Part shown: in pieces, positions 33,201 through 39,600 of the stretch | Numbering within the stretch: position 1 is the stretch's first letter | How the letters are laid out: every line of letters starts with the position of its first letter | Source of the DNA: Macropodus opercularis | Lineage: Eukaryota; Chordata; Actinopteri; Anabantiformes; Osphronemidae | Reading direction: 5' to 3' | Assembly (NCBI GenBank): GCA_030770545.1 | Contig: CM061090.1 | Location: forward strand, 17,332,501 to 17,396,500 | Length of the DNA stretch: 64,000 nt | Position numbers and translations under genes: made by a program | The notes under the pieces: generated by a model | Told to the model about the DNA's origin: nothing | The model's input: the letters and a program-made list of their open reading frames with translations, nothing else | Databases searched by the model: none

Positions 33201-33551
33201 CGCACAAGCGATAGATCTCCAAAAATTGAAGGTGACACTTTGAATTGGTCAGCATTAGGGTAAGATTGTTCCTGCTTTCTACTGCCGGAGTTAAAGGTGG
33301 CTTACTTCTATAAGAGACAATTTTCCTTGTAAATCCCTCTCATTACCTTTCACTCCCGTGAATATCTTGGTTGCCCTTGATAACACAACCCCGGGAGCAG
33401 ATCCGCATCTTACCCTGCTTCGCTGACCAGCTTCTGCAGATATGCAGTGACTCGCAAAAGGGTTGCTTGCTGAGCACAAGTTTACCTTTTGTCTCTTCCG
33501 GAGAGTGAAGTTCTTCCACAGGAGGAGGGTGAACTGCGTCCAGAGACCCAT
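429..33551 (-). CDS. abca4: ABCA4-like full-size ABC transporter, N-terminal 698 codons in 14 exons (3' part off window)
   Basis: Joining 14 exons on the minus strand (33551-33486, 29907-29814, 29687-29546, 29451-29330, 27861-27734, 27661-27464, 25434-25348, 24702-24507, 18298-18159, 17420-17304, 9408-9211, 6864-6659, 6338-6162, 651-429) gives 2094 nt, 698 codons, with no phase break and AG/GT at every junction. The product starts MGLWTQFTLLLWKNFTLRKR, then TM1 (residues 25-42), a long exocytoplasmic domain, the QQMPYPCFVDD signature (613-623), TM2 (about 629-649), the VLEKELRLKE intracellular stretch (653-662) and TM3 (about 679-697). ABCA1/4/7 proteins are lipid transporters; ABCA4 flips N-retinylidene-phosphatidylethanolamine in photoreceptor discs. 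ANSTF, FLYNGP, LDKFES and SVCMTIKSLVLEKELRLKE resemble ABCA4 more than ABCA1 or ABCA7. The match is diverged, so a teleost ABCA4 paralogue or another member of the clade is possible. Walker and signature motifs are outside the window, so transport competence cannot be judged. Confidence 0.85.
652..6161 (-). other. Intron 13 of the ABCA4-like gene
   Basis: A 5.5-kb intron. It contains a T12-14 run near 1040-1053, A/T homopolymers near 900-925 and 4410-4435, and a long open frame on the minus strand (1998-1366) with no recognisable domain. I found no nested gene or intact transposon in it. Confidence 0.7.
6162..6338 (-). CDS. abca4: ABCA4-like coding exon 13 (residues 565-623)
   Basis: A 177-nt exon from TTAATAAG|GTCATG to GATGATGC|GTGAGT. 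It encodes DLRYIWGGFAYLQDMMDHGI and LGVYVQQMPYPCFVDD, the end of ECD1 before TM2. A Ser replaces the usual Tyr/Phe in the YWDPGPR motif (here RSWSPGARD). Confidence 0.97.
6659..6864 (-). CDS. abca4: ABCA4-like coding exon 12 (residues 497-564)
   Basis: A 206-nt exon from GTTGACAG|TGTTTA to GATCG|GTTAGT. It encodes CLDLDKFESAPTEAHL, TYWAGVVF and PPHVKYKIRMDIEEVERTNK, the highly conserved membrane-proximal part of ECD1 in ABCA1/4/7. Confidence 0.97.
7650..7800 (+). repeat. Three imperfect tandem units (TCGTCAT…TTTAACGTTGCTCCTG)
   Basis: Units near 7650-7683, 7694-7733 and 7763-7797 share GTCGTCAT(A/G)GCGG(G/C)AGCAC and GTTTTAA. The first two also share TTTAACGTTGCTCCTG exactly. The third contains the ATG of the 80-codon frame. 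Confidence 0.7.
7948..8211 (-). CDS. Candidate cysteine-rich terminal exon, unknown family
   Basis: On the minus strand an acceptor-like sequence (pyrimidine-rich, then GATCAAACAG) precedes ATG at 8211. The frame runs to TGA at 7948. The 87-residue product has a CC pair near its start, then GLCPNGKC and a C-terminal run of spaced Cys (VNCETSSLCRFFKKICGKVE...C), the look of a small disulphide-bonded module. No signal peptide belongs to this exon. It lies inside intron 11 in the same orientation as the ABCA4-like gene but is not in its reading path: exons 11 and 12 already join in phase without it. I do not recognise the family. It could be a fragment of a mobile or duplicated gene, or chance. 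Confidence 0.25.
   Translation of the reverse strand: MYKAYHTCCHTRTYTDSIHWQERWRVGPGGVTIHSQRNPYMMQTGLCPNGKCTAAKEYQQKVNCETSSLCRFFKKICGKVENCSLIR
9211..9408 (-). CDS. abca4: ABCA4-like coding exon 11 (residues 431-496)
   Basis: A 198-nt phase 0-0 exon from CTAATCAG|GCTTTG to ATCGGA|GTATGT. It contains GWTAKRLADFLYNGPPEDR and NWRDVHNATSQMLKLLSDFI, aligning with ABCA4 FLYKGPRE and DWRDIFNIT. It carries NGT and NAT sequons. The 7.9-kb intron upstream holds the LINE. Confidence 0.95.
10836..11417 (-). other. 3' untranslated region of the LINE
   Basis: About 580 bases between the ORF2 stop and the AT-rich terminus. The distal 80 bases (10840-10920, plus strand ATATAGCGCCAATTCACAAC) recur at 58830-58910, marking the conserved 3' tail that the enzyme probably recognises. 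Contains an (AAC)n run near 11116-11131. The segment of about 11100-11400 is missing from the second copy. Confidence 0.75.
11418..14522 (-). CDS. LINE ORF2: APE endonuclease plus reverse transcriptase
   Basis: An open frame of 1034 codons from the codon after the ORF1 TGA to the stop at 11418. Residue numbers here count from GTG at 14516. The APE-like endonuclease spans about 75-285 with LLNIRSL (Asn79), TETWL (Glu105), VVGDFNIHVD (215-218) and LLSDH (279-281). The reverse transcriptase spans about 560-800 with ANYRPISNL, LLDLSAAFDTIDH, GVPQGSVLGPILF and catalytic YADD (753-756). The C-terminal part (RDHISPTLASLHWLPV) is typical of L2/CR1-type enzymes. It nicks the target and primes reverse transcription of its own RNA. 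There is no ATG between the ORF1 stop and the endonuclease core, so synthesis needs stop readthrough, reinitiation at a non-AUG codon, or the TGA is a mutation in a formerly fused ORF. Confidence 0.93.
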   Translation of the reverse strand, partial: PRVEPKTQSRSLTRLSADSQPPPARSCNTPIETVSAPRPPKLYKSQINKRGVIHRNLINIKTAPLTEQSNNKIIKCGLLNIRSLSSKSLLINDLISDHHIDLFSLTETWLQQDEYVCLNESTPTSHINHHIPRSSGRGGGVAAIYNSDLLIIPSPKHNYNSFESLTLSLSHSDCKTQKPVVFCVVYRPPGPYSEFLTEFSEFLSNLVLSTDKVIVVGDFNIHVDVDSNCLNIAFNSLLDSIGFSQHVNEPTHCLNHTLDLVLTYGVEIDHLKVLPQNPLLSDHFLIKFEFTITDLATVGNKFYYSRCLSDDAVVRFKEMIPSSFVSFPCSYTEESSHLNHEQVDCLVDDAAASLRTILDTVAPLKKKPVNQRRLAPWYNSEIRSLKQRTRKLERLWRSNKLGESCLAWKNSLILYKKALRVARTTYYSSLIEENKNNPRFLFSTVARLTKSHSCVEPSVPLNLCSNDFMNFFTNKIITIREKIYQTLSTKAINRSADPTALDLLVRPMSYLNCFSPIDHTELTSIINSAKSATCILDPIPTRLLKEILPLISTSILNQINQSLVTGYVPQAFKVAVVKPLLKKPTLDPRELANYRPISNLPFISKVLEKTVAKQLCDHLRRNDLYEDFQSGFRLHHSTETALIRVTNDLLTASDNGLVSVLVLLDLSAAFDTIDHKILLQRLEHSVGIKEKALGWFKSYLLNRFQFVHVHDQSSIRTGISFGVPQGSVLGPILFSLYMSPLGNIIRKHSINFHCYADDTQLYLSMKPEETNQLVKLQTCLNDIKSWMSHNFLQLNSDKTEVIIIGAKNQRDSLLNQIVTLDDITSASSSTVRNLGVIFDQDLSFTPYIKEISRTAYFHLRNIAKIRSILSQSDAEKLIHAFVTSRLDYCNSLLIGCPNNSLKILQLIQNAAARVLTGLRKRDHISPTLASLHWLPVKTRIEFKILLLTYKALHNKAPSYLKDLMAPYAPNRTLRSQSAGLLVVPRVSKCRMGGRAFSYQAPLLWNQLPVQVREADTLSSFKTRLKTFLFDKAYS
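14523..15383 (-). CDS. LINE ORF1: zinc-knuckle-like N-terminus, coiled coil and SGNH/GDSL esterase
   Basis: A 286-codon ORF from ATG at 15383 to TGA at 14525-14523. Residues 11-33 have a C-x2-C-x15-C-x2-C arrangement, followed by a short heptad-rich segment (about 36-57, IVAALEARLTDLESRLRTVE) that may oligomerise. Residues 125-283 are an SGNH hydrolase: block I IIGDSIV (Ser131), block II GARAGD (150-155), block III HAGTND (Asn180) and block V RRDGVHP (Asp261, His264). All four catalytic positions are present. Esterase-type ORF1 proteins are known from CR1/L2 elements, where they bind RNA and membranes or chaperone the RNP. The protein should act with ORF2 in the LINE RNP. The stop is in frame with ORF2. 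Confidence 0.92.
   Translation of the reverse strand: MASLSSPSFSCSVCLMFSSSSASISVNGICNKCEIVAALEARLTDLESRLRTVENQSASQALLASAEPPSLAATRPSVGPEQPGCDWVTVRRSRSSRQSPTVHHQPLHVSNRFSPLSDTPAEKPTLIIGDSIVRNVKLETPAVIVKCIPGARAGDIQSYLKLLHKDKRKYSKIVIHAGTNDSRLRQSEVTKTNIESVCSFAKTMSDSVVFSGPLPNLTSDDMFSRLSSLHRWLSRWCPANDVGFVDNWSSFGGKPGLIRRDGVHPTLDGASLLSSNMAKLIRLPKP
16450..17220 (+). mobile_element. hAT-like DNA transposon fragment with BED-finger-like frame
   Basis: A plus-strand frame (16843-17220) contains KRKIICQHCKHQTTNKTYL then LSHMHPESEEH: Cys-x2-Cys followed by a His-x-His-Pro end, preceded by a Trp. That is the look of a BED zinc finger at the N-terminus of hAT transposases. Upstream, two direct copies of about 70 bases (16450-16519 and 16821-16888, beginning CTGAAAAGGGAGG) and a perfect 22-bp inverted repeat (16465-16486 versus 16880-16901) suggest terminal or subterminal transposon repeats. 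No catalytic transposase domain follows; the sequence runs into exon 10 of the ABCA4-like gene at 17304, so the element is truncated. The BED assignment is by eye. Confidence 0.45.
16465..16901. repeat. 22-bp perfect inverted repeat and 70-bp direct repeats
   Basis: The stretch ATTGATATGACGCACGACAC (16465-16484, continuing AC to 16486) is exactly reverse-complemented at 16880-16901. A second, 20/22 matching left arm at 16837-16858 makes a local hairpin with a loop of about 21 bases. The surrounding 70-base units at 16450 and 16821 are direct repeats; the second has a 13-base insertion (CGTGCGTCATATC) that creates the palindrome. Confidence 0.8.
17304..17420 (-). CDS. abca4: ABCA4-like coding exon 10 (residues 392-430)
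   Basis: A 117-nt phase 0-0 exon from TTTGCAG-type acceptor (…TTTCAG|GCAAAC, preceded by a long T tract) to ATACGG|GTAAAG. It encodes ANSTFDALAKL...GPRVWNFLQDSTQVNTIR, matching ABCA4 ANSTFEEL and GPQIWYFFDNSTQMNMIR. Confidence 0.95.
17421..18158 (-). other. Intron 9 of the ABCA4-like gene
   Basis: A 738-bp intron with a 16-base A run (17428-17443) near its acceptor, acting as the polypyrimidine tract on the minus strand, and the (ACAAG)n microsatellite near its donor. Nothing else recognised. Confidence 0.75.
17989..18039. repeat. (ACAAG)n microsatellite, about 10 units
   Basis: Perfect pentanucleotide array of about 50 bases, located about 120 bases inside intron 9 from the exon 9 donor. 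In the pre-mRNA it reads as CUUGU repeats. Confidence 0.95.
18159..18298 (-). CDS. abca4: ABCA4-like coding exon 9 (residues 345-391)
   Basis: A 140-nt exon from TTCTTTAG|ATACTT to GAGAGAA|GTAAGT. It encodes TFCQTLVDTLEGTPGLRSIW then FKPLLLGKVLYTPDTPAARL, the most recognisable block of ECD1 (compare KPLLMGKILYTPDSPAAR in ABCA4). Confidence 0.95.
20343..20390. repeat. (CTC)n / (CCT)n trinucleotide repeat
   Basis: About 15 nearly perfect trinucleotide units interrupted once by CCCC. The apparent Leu-rich frame through it is only the repeat being translated. Confidence 0.9.
21254..21282. repeat. (TA)n microsatellite
   Basis: About 14 alternating TA units in intron 8. Confidence 0.9.
24507..24702 (-). 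CDS. abca4: ABCA4-like coding exon 8 (residues 280-344)
   Basis: A 196-nt exon from AATCCAG|GTGGCC to GCTTCTG|GTAAGT. It includes SISMLLCGKQPD, matching the LSDLLCGYPEG segment of ABCA4. The NWYEDNNYK block that normally follows in ABCA1, ABCA4 and ABCA7 is absent; a shorter, unrelated stretch with NST, NKS and NAS sequons takes its place. Confidence 0.85.
24703..25347 (-). other. Intron 7 of the ABCA4-like gene
   Basis: A 645-bp intron with nothing recognised besides its splice sites. Confidence 0.7.
25348..25434 (-). CDS. abca4: ABCA4-like coding exon 7 (residues 251-279)
   Basis: A short 87-nt phase 0-0 exon between CTTCAG|CTGCCT and CAGGAG|GTTAGC. It encodes LPSALDLNATDP..., corresponding to the LPTLLDS region of ABCA4. 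Contains an NAT sequon. Conservation is weak here; the call rests on phase, splice sites and order. Confidence 0.78.
25435..27463 (-). other. Intron 6 of the ABCA4-like gene
   Basis: A 2.0-kb intron with short T runs near 26590-26612 and a GTTGTT run near 26464. No other feature seen. Confidence 0.7.
27464..27661 (-). CDS. abca4: ABCA4-like coding exon 6 (residues 185-250)
   Basis: A 198-nt, phase 0-0 exon from TTTCCAG|GTGACG to TCTGAG|GTGAGC. It carries the conserved Cys pair of ECD1 (RRILCEG and NVSCSLTPQQ, compare ABCA4 LCSLSQ) and an NVS sequon. Confidence 0.92.
27734..27861 (-). CDS. abca4: ABCA4-like coding exon 5 (residues 142-184)
   Basis: A 128-nt exon from GCGTCAG|CTCGG to AATCCC|GTGAGT. 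It encodes RPVILGSVLRDNESFSTYL..., aligning by eye with the DILKDEETLTLFL region of ABCA4. It contains an NES sequon. The intron to exon 6 is only 72 bp. Confidence 0.9.
27862..29329 (-). other. Intron 4 of the ABCA4-like gene
   Basis: A 1.47-kb intron. The part at about 28790-29080 is low in simple repeats and rich in TAAT-type motifs, so it is a candidate for conserved regulatory sequence, but nothing in the single sequence proves this. Confidence 0.6.
29330..29451 (-). CDS. abca4: ABCA4-like coding exon 4 (residues 101-141)
   Basis: A 122-nt exon between GTCAG|AATTTC and GGTCAG|GTAATT. It encodes the poorly conserved helical part ISGMLIELQTLLVNRSVL of exocytoplasmic domain 1 with one NRS sequon. 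A GTCAGG five bases before the chosen donor also looks like a donor, but only the chosen site keeps phase with exon 5. Confidence 0.85.
29546..29687 (-). CDS. abca4: ABCA4-like coding exon 3 (residues 54-100)
   Basis: A 142-nt exon containing CHYPNKAMPSAGVLPWLQG and the CNINNPC motif, both diagnostic of the start of exocytoplasmic domain 1 in the ABCA1/4/7 clade. It also carries an NDS sequon. Acceptor TTGAG|GTCACT, donor CTCCAT|GTAGGC. The introns on both sides are very short (126 and 94 bp). Confidence 0.93.
29814..29907 (-). CDS. abca4: ABCA4-like coding exon 2, TM1 (residues 23-53)
   Basis: A 94-nt exon flanked by CTGCAG|GTGCGA and GACCAAT|GTAAGT, ending in phase 1. It encodes the first membrane helix (LIIEVLWPLFLFFILVWV) and the start of the lumenal/extracellular domain. 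The split codon makes the Cys of the CHYPNKAMPSAG motif with exon 3. Confidence 0.92.
30770..30950. promoter_or_regulatory. CpG-rich patch in intron 1 (possible regulatory element)
   Basis: A roughly 180-base block that is clearly GC and CpG rich (CCGCCGGCCCGG, CCCCGGCCGACCCCGGCCGC, TGCGCGCTC) in an otherwise AT-leaning intron. It could be a small CpG island or alternative promoter. No TATA or start site is evident. Confidence 0.3.
32430..32460 (+). repeat. Retroposon-like 3' tail with (TCTTA)n
   Basis: GGCAATAAAGCTCATCTTAT followed by more CTTAT units: a polyadenylation-like signal leading into a 5-base repeat, a common terminus of old fish LINE/SINE fragments. The body upstream is not recognisable. 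Confidence 0.3.
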
Positions 33552-33615
33552 TACAGCTTATCCTGGCAATATCCTGCCAAAGCGTCGCTATGGCAACCGG
33601 CCCACTTAATAAACC
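33486..33615 (-). CDS. abca4: ABCA4-like coding exon 1 with 5'UTR (residues 1-22)
   Basis: Coding part is 33551-33486 (66 nt), encoding MGLWTQFTLLLWKNFTLRKRQK, the amphipathic leader shared by ABCA1/4/7 proteins. The start is supported by an in-frame TAA three codons upstream. Bases 33615-33552 are 5'UTR. The exon opens after a pyrimidine-rich acceptor (CTTATTCCCTCCAG) and ends at AAAAG|GTAAAC. A coding exon preceded by a 5'UTR splice implies at least one upstream non-coding exon, which I could not locate. Confidence 0.9.
33552..33615 (-). other. abca4: 5'UTR segment and upstream splice acceptor of the ABCA4-like gene
   Basis: Bases 33615-33552 lie between a strong acceptor (polypyrimidine CTCTGCCTCTTATTCCCTCCAG region, AG at 33617-33616) and the ATG. 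They contain an in-frame stop and no competing upstream ATG. The first exon and promoter must lie further right. Confidence 0.65.
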
Positions 33616-33616
33616 C

Positions 33617-36600
33617 TGGAGGGAATAAGAGGCAGAGTTTGGTTTTAATACAGAGGAGTGATGCATCTTGGGGGAATGCCACTAATCATTCACTTCCCAG
33701 GGCCTTGGGGCTTATGGTGCAACACCTGTTCTAAGAATTATTATCACCCTACACTCAGCAAATCTCAGGGTGGTGTTTGTCTCACACATTGGAGGATACG
33801 CGGTTTGGATATACAAGAGCAGAGCCTTTAATATAAGTATCATATTCAGTGAAAGGCATATTAAGTATTACATTATCATCTTAAAATAGGAGGAAACAAT
33901 TGTCTTTGTCTCATGAAGCAGCACTGCGCTACAATTCTCTCCTAACAAGTCTTTTTGTGTTTTGATGAGAGTAAAATAAACAATAGAAACTGCAAGAGGA
34001 ACTTTTCATTCGGGGTAAAAGGCTGCTGTAAAATATTTACTGTGAGTTTTACAAGCTGCCATACGCTGATTACACAGACAATAAACAAATAGATCTTGCG
34101 CAGCATTGTCAGACTGTTACATCAAGGCCTTGACGAAGAGTCTCCCCTTGGTCGGCAGTTCGCTCATTTGCCTGCTGTGAGGTCCTTGTCCCATCACACA
34201 GCACCTTGAACGCTCAGTAAAAGGCATATTCACGCATACCAACGTCGAGTAAATGCCACAAGAGCCAGGTGGTGCAGGTGGGGGTGGAGGCCGGGCTTCC
34301 TCGCCTAAGGGTGATGCTGACAAATGTCCCGCCTTTTAATGCTCCATTTCCTCTTTCTGCGCCGGTTCCATCCTCCCTCTGTGTGTTTACATTATTTACC
34401 GCTACTTCACGGATGTTTTATTTACTGCGGTGGGAAAGCTGAGGCTGGCTCGCCTGTGAAATGCCTCCGATGGGCTAAAGGAGATATTAACAGGTCTAAG
34501 GACGGGTTTTAACATTTTGTTTTGCTGTCAACATCCTGCGTTGCTTATTAAATCATGCTACCGCTCCGACTGCTCCTCTAAAGCAGTTTTCTTCTACTTT
34601 ATGCCCCAGCCTATTGCCGTCTCTATCTTTGGAAGGAGGCTGTAGTGGAACTGAACAACGTCCACTTTTCTACACAGAAGCCTGTATACGCATGACCACT
34701 CAAGTCCTTCAGATGCTTGTATAATTGAGTATGTGCTGCGCTCGCTGGCACTGCTTTCAAGCCTTGTCTTTTGAAACATGTAACGTGCAAGAGAAGGACA
34801 GCCTGCTCCTACCTCGACTCGGAAATCACGTCAAGCATGAAGGGTAAGCAACGTCTTTAAGAATATACTCAACCCGTATGTCAAAAGGAGGGAGTTGTGT
34901 TTGTATGAAAAAAAAAAAAAAGGTGTGTGTTTTGTGGAAAGGCCAAGCTCAAGGACTCGTTTTCAATTCTGCATCTAAAGAAAGACACAACAAGCAACTA
35001 CAGAGGGTATGACTGGCATTTGCATCGCATCCGCCGTCTTACAAAACACAACAAATAATTCTCCAGAGAACGTATCCATGCGGTGCCTATAGAGTCTGTA
35101 CCGCATCATCGTCTTAACAGAGAACACCTGAGGTTTGTTGTCTGTTTGAACTCGTGTTCTCACACACTGTACTGTAGCTTTGGCCACTAGGCACCGGCAT
35201 CAGGAAAGAAACAAGTCGCAAGCGGCCAGGAAAACAGGACAGAAGGTAGCGATACGTAAAAGAACAGCAGCACGGTGAGAGGTCATAAGTGCTGATGCAT
35301 GTGTGGCATTTAGGAAAAGCAAAGTGCCCCAAGGATGATCGAAGGAGTCAACGGATATTTGTCATACGGGATGAGAGGAGATGACAGCAAAGATGCCTGC
35401 GACATCCGTTACAAGAGGCATCTGTGGTCGTCTGAAGGGCCTGATGGTGATGGTGGCTCCTTTTTTAGCTCCATCCATTAAAGGCCGCCCTACGACCTTA
35501 GTACGAGAATGAATACTCTGGACGTTTAGAAGATATAACCTGAACGCGCCTAAACAGATAAAAATAAGAGATTAAAAAATGAAACGGAATAAAGAAACGG
35601 CACTAGAAGCTTAAAATGGCTCAGAAAAGTTTGCCTCCCCCTTGAGTGGTTTAAAGGTTCAATTCATGGTGGTTACAATAAATTCCCAACAGTGGCCTAG
35701 TTTTGTGGAGAAAGAAATATCAGAACAGCCATAAAAACTTTTTTAAACCACTCCATGAGCGACTTCACTCTACCCCACAAACCTTGCAGGCTATTTTAAA
35801 CGTGTGGCAAAATGCACACCCTCCATTTTTTTTTTTACATCATGAGCATGACGATTAGAAAATCCAGCGTACCACATACTGAAGCAGCATTTTTTTTTCC
35901 AAACTGATGATGTGTTTGGCACAGATGCATCAGCAAACCACCACTAGCGGTTGTGTCATCGCCGGCTTAATTAGCTATCGATTTGCTGTAATTGTGCGGC
36001 TGGAGCTTTCCTTTTCCCATTTTCTCTTGTTCACCTGTTCGTGCCTGCTGGAATATGTTTGTCAACACATCTCCTACTCTCATAACATATGATCCCACCT
36101 TCGGCCGAGCGCCGCGGGTCACAGCTCATTCAGGCTTTCTGCTCACAACACTCTCACTGTCATTCTGCTCCGAACCTTAACAGGACTTTCACGGCTCTTC
36201 ACCATCCTGCAGCAACGTGCAGGTGATGAGAAAGCTGGAAAGGAAACAGGCAGTAAATCGAGATGACAGACAGTAATGATATATTGACAGCAGACGTAAA
36301 TACAGCACAATGTCAGGCCTTTGCTGTTGTGACCTCCTTTCTCTTGAGGGAGCACAGTTTTAACTGTACAGAAGCAGCTGTATGCACAACACTTTATTAT
36401 TTAAATAAGAAATGGTTTCACACTCATTAACCCTCTAGCACCGTTAAAGGCATTTTACATTCTCCTTTGTTCATGCGTATGGCTTCAATTTTGGCAAAAA
36501 TATTTTTTGTTTGTTTGTTTAATCTTTGAATTTCCAGCTCAGCTCCAGCAGAGTCACAACTTGTTACAAAATGTGGCATTTAAACCCAATAAAACAAATA

Positions 36601-39600
36601 AACCTCCATTAAACAGTAAAACACGCGTGGTATTATGTCTGGGTGCCAGTCTGAGCTTTCGTCTTCAAATGTGCGAGTTCCATTATGTTTACTATATTTG
36701 ACACATGGAGCAATTTCGTTCAGTTGCAGTCCTGTTTATAAGAAATGAAACCATGCATGAACACCAACATTTCTCACCTGGCAGGATGACGAGAGTGGAG
36801 TCAGAAACAAAAAAAACTAAACTAAACAATTCTACTTTGCATGCAACACCATGAAGATAATGTATTTGTAGTTAGTTTGAAAAGTGCAGTTTGAGTAAAG
36901 ACATAGTAATAATGCATAAAAATCAGTCTGGCTAAAAAATCCCTGACAAACCCTAACCTGTGATGATCAAAACAAACCTTTGCTTCTTTGCATCGAATAC
37001 ACCAAAAATAATAATAATAATGACTACATCAACATATAAAAAGCATGAGGGGCTCAAGTGAAGGGGAAAAAAACACTGAACGATGCTATTTGTTAGAAAA
37101 CAATTGTTACATCTCTGTTTGTTTAATCGCTACAGTCACAAGGACAAAGACCCATAATTGCCTATTAAAGCCTGACAGGACATTGGGACACACTGAACTA
37201 TGATGTTTGCAAACTTGACACTAGTTACGCTGATGTTAGTTGTGATTATAACAGATAAAATATCAAATCCGGGATATTAAGTCTCCCCGCATACATTTTC
37301 TTCATTACGCCTATTTTTTTTAGTTGTTGTGGCAACTGTGCAGCTGCTTGTTGAACACATTTTAAAACCTGGCAGTGTAACTAAAACAAGTAGATGCCTC
37401 CTCAGTCACAGAGACATATATGTATGTTAACCTGCTATTGCTGATATTAGATCAGTCAAAGTTCTATTTCTAAGCTCTGGTTCCCGTGTTTCCAACCTGT
37501 CAGTCATTTTTAACAGGTAATTACTCATTCATTAGAGACAAATGAAACTAATGCAAATAAAAATCACTGGATAAATGGTAGCACTTAACGAATCATTAAG
37601 ACGTGTCATTCAAGAAGAAGCGAGCGTGCACCTACACGTCACAGTACAGAGATGCACCACACGCTGCCTCTTACGTGACGGAATAAATCATTAACACAGG
37701 AGTAATGTTACGCACATCGGGATAAAGTTCACCCCCCTCTGCCTTCGTGACTCAGCAAACCAGCCATTAAACCATTTACATTCCACAGTTGGTCAACAAC
37801 CACACTTCATTTGATCACTGTGCCTGATTCTCACGTATTATTGTTAACACAGAACTAGCTTTCCATCTCTGCTCGTCCTCTATTTCCATTTCAACCCGCC
37901 AGCCCGGAGACCAGTCTATTAAACACTTTCAGGCCCGATAAGCAGCTCTCCGGGCGCTCGATTTGATCCACCTCAGACAAGACGAGTGAAGGAAAACAGA
38001 CAACTGTATAGATCCCCGGGCCTGAGCCTGAGCTCGCCTCGGGAGGCGAGAGCAAGCTACAATAACAAGAACAGCAGCAGAAGAAAAGGCGGCATCACAG
38101 AAGGCTCGACTGCAAAACACGTGTCCTGTTAGGGAAAAGAAACTCTCAAAAACAACCTACCTCCGAGCTGTTTGCTCTGCAAGCCTTCAGCACATCTCAG
38201 CCTATAGATGGGTTTGACCGGTTTCAACAGCTGGGCCTCATGACTCGCACAGAACAGCACGCCGCTCTACACCCTGCCTGCCTCTCGCTCATGATCCCCG
38301 TCCTTTATTACCCAGAGTCATAAAGTATGCAAATGCCCTCCGCTGAGCCTGCCGTGGCGACTGTAGTCACAGCAGTAGCGCAGCCAGGAATCACGCAGGT
38401 GGTTTAGGTTGCGCTGCATGTTTTCCCTGAGGCTTCACCCCGTGGATGGAGCGTGTGTATCCTGGCCTGGTCCTAGTCACAGAGGGTGAACCGGAGCTCT
38501 GGCCTTTGACCGTGGGCTGTGTACGTTCGTCTCACAGGAAGCTTCAACTAAAACTACTCTTATTTCTCAGCCTAGAAAGCACATTTTAACCTAGAAAATG
38601 TTGACGCTGACAACGGGGCATGTCACGAGGGATCAGGACAGCTAAGCGTTTTAGAGCAACTATATAATTTGTTAACAAGGGGGGAAGAGCTTTTTACGCT
38701 AGGTAATAAAACATTATACCACAGGTGCAGTGGGAGGGTTAAAATGATGCAGATGAGCACGATGTTTACCGAAAAGCAAACCGGGAAAGTCTCATCAACG
38801 CTGTGGCCGTGGAATTTCAAAAGTCTCACAGAGGAACCACAAGCAGACAAACGTCGCACGTGTGAAGTTCATCGCCCGCGCTCTTTCCAACTGCGGCGGC
38901 AAAACTTTCCGGGCAGTCACTCGAGCGTCGCTGTGGCTTTGCTTGTGAGCTGTGGGGTCTACACTCTCAATTAGTTACACACACACACACACACACTCAC
39001 ACTCATACAACCCAGGTGAAACCGCAACTGCCCAAAAGTAATTGCTTGGACTAATGAAGTGCCGCTGCTCGCCTGCGCGGCGAAGTACACCTGCTGGTTC
39101 CAAATCAGTAAACCGGGCATTAGAATAGAGCCGATCTAATGAAAAACAAGGGACACACTTGCAGCAACACTGCCATGTAATTTGTTTTTTGCGTACCTTA
39201 AGGAGCAGATGATAACAACCCCAACGTGATGAGGAGGGCAACGCAACGTAAAGAAACGTTTTATTGTCGATGTACAATATGTACAAGACGTGAATGGAGA
39301 TACTGTTTCTCTCTCCCTTTAGGGTGGATGCCATTCAATTTACGGAATAAAATAAAAGTGAAGATAAGAATTGAAAAGACAAATGATATAAACTCATACA
39401 CATCTAAGCAAACAGTAAAAGTGTCAACATCCGCCAAAACAAATTCCTTGCCAAATAAAGTTGATTCTGAAATGATGAACGCTATAAAACAATACGAGAT
39501 AACAGGAATATGAAGTCGTAATGAAAGCGTCTTCGTCTGTGTAGAAGGTTCCAATCTGAGACGTCCTGGATTAACCGTACGCGCAGACTAACAGATACAT

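Larger units (their letters stand above)
29908..33485 (-). other. Intron 1 of the ABCA4-like gene
   Basis: A 3.6-kb intron following the first coding exon. It holds a CpG-rich patch (about 30770-30950) and a short AATAAA-plus-(TCTTA)n tail (32430-32460) that may be the 3' end of an old retroposon. Confidence 0.65.
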
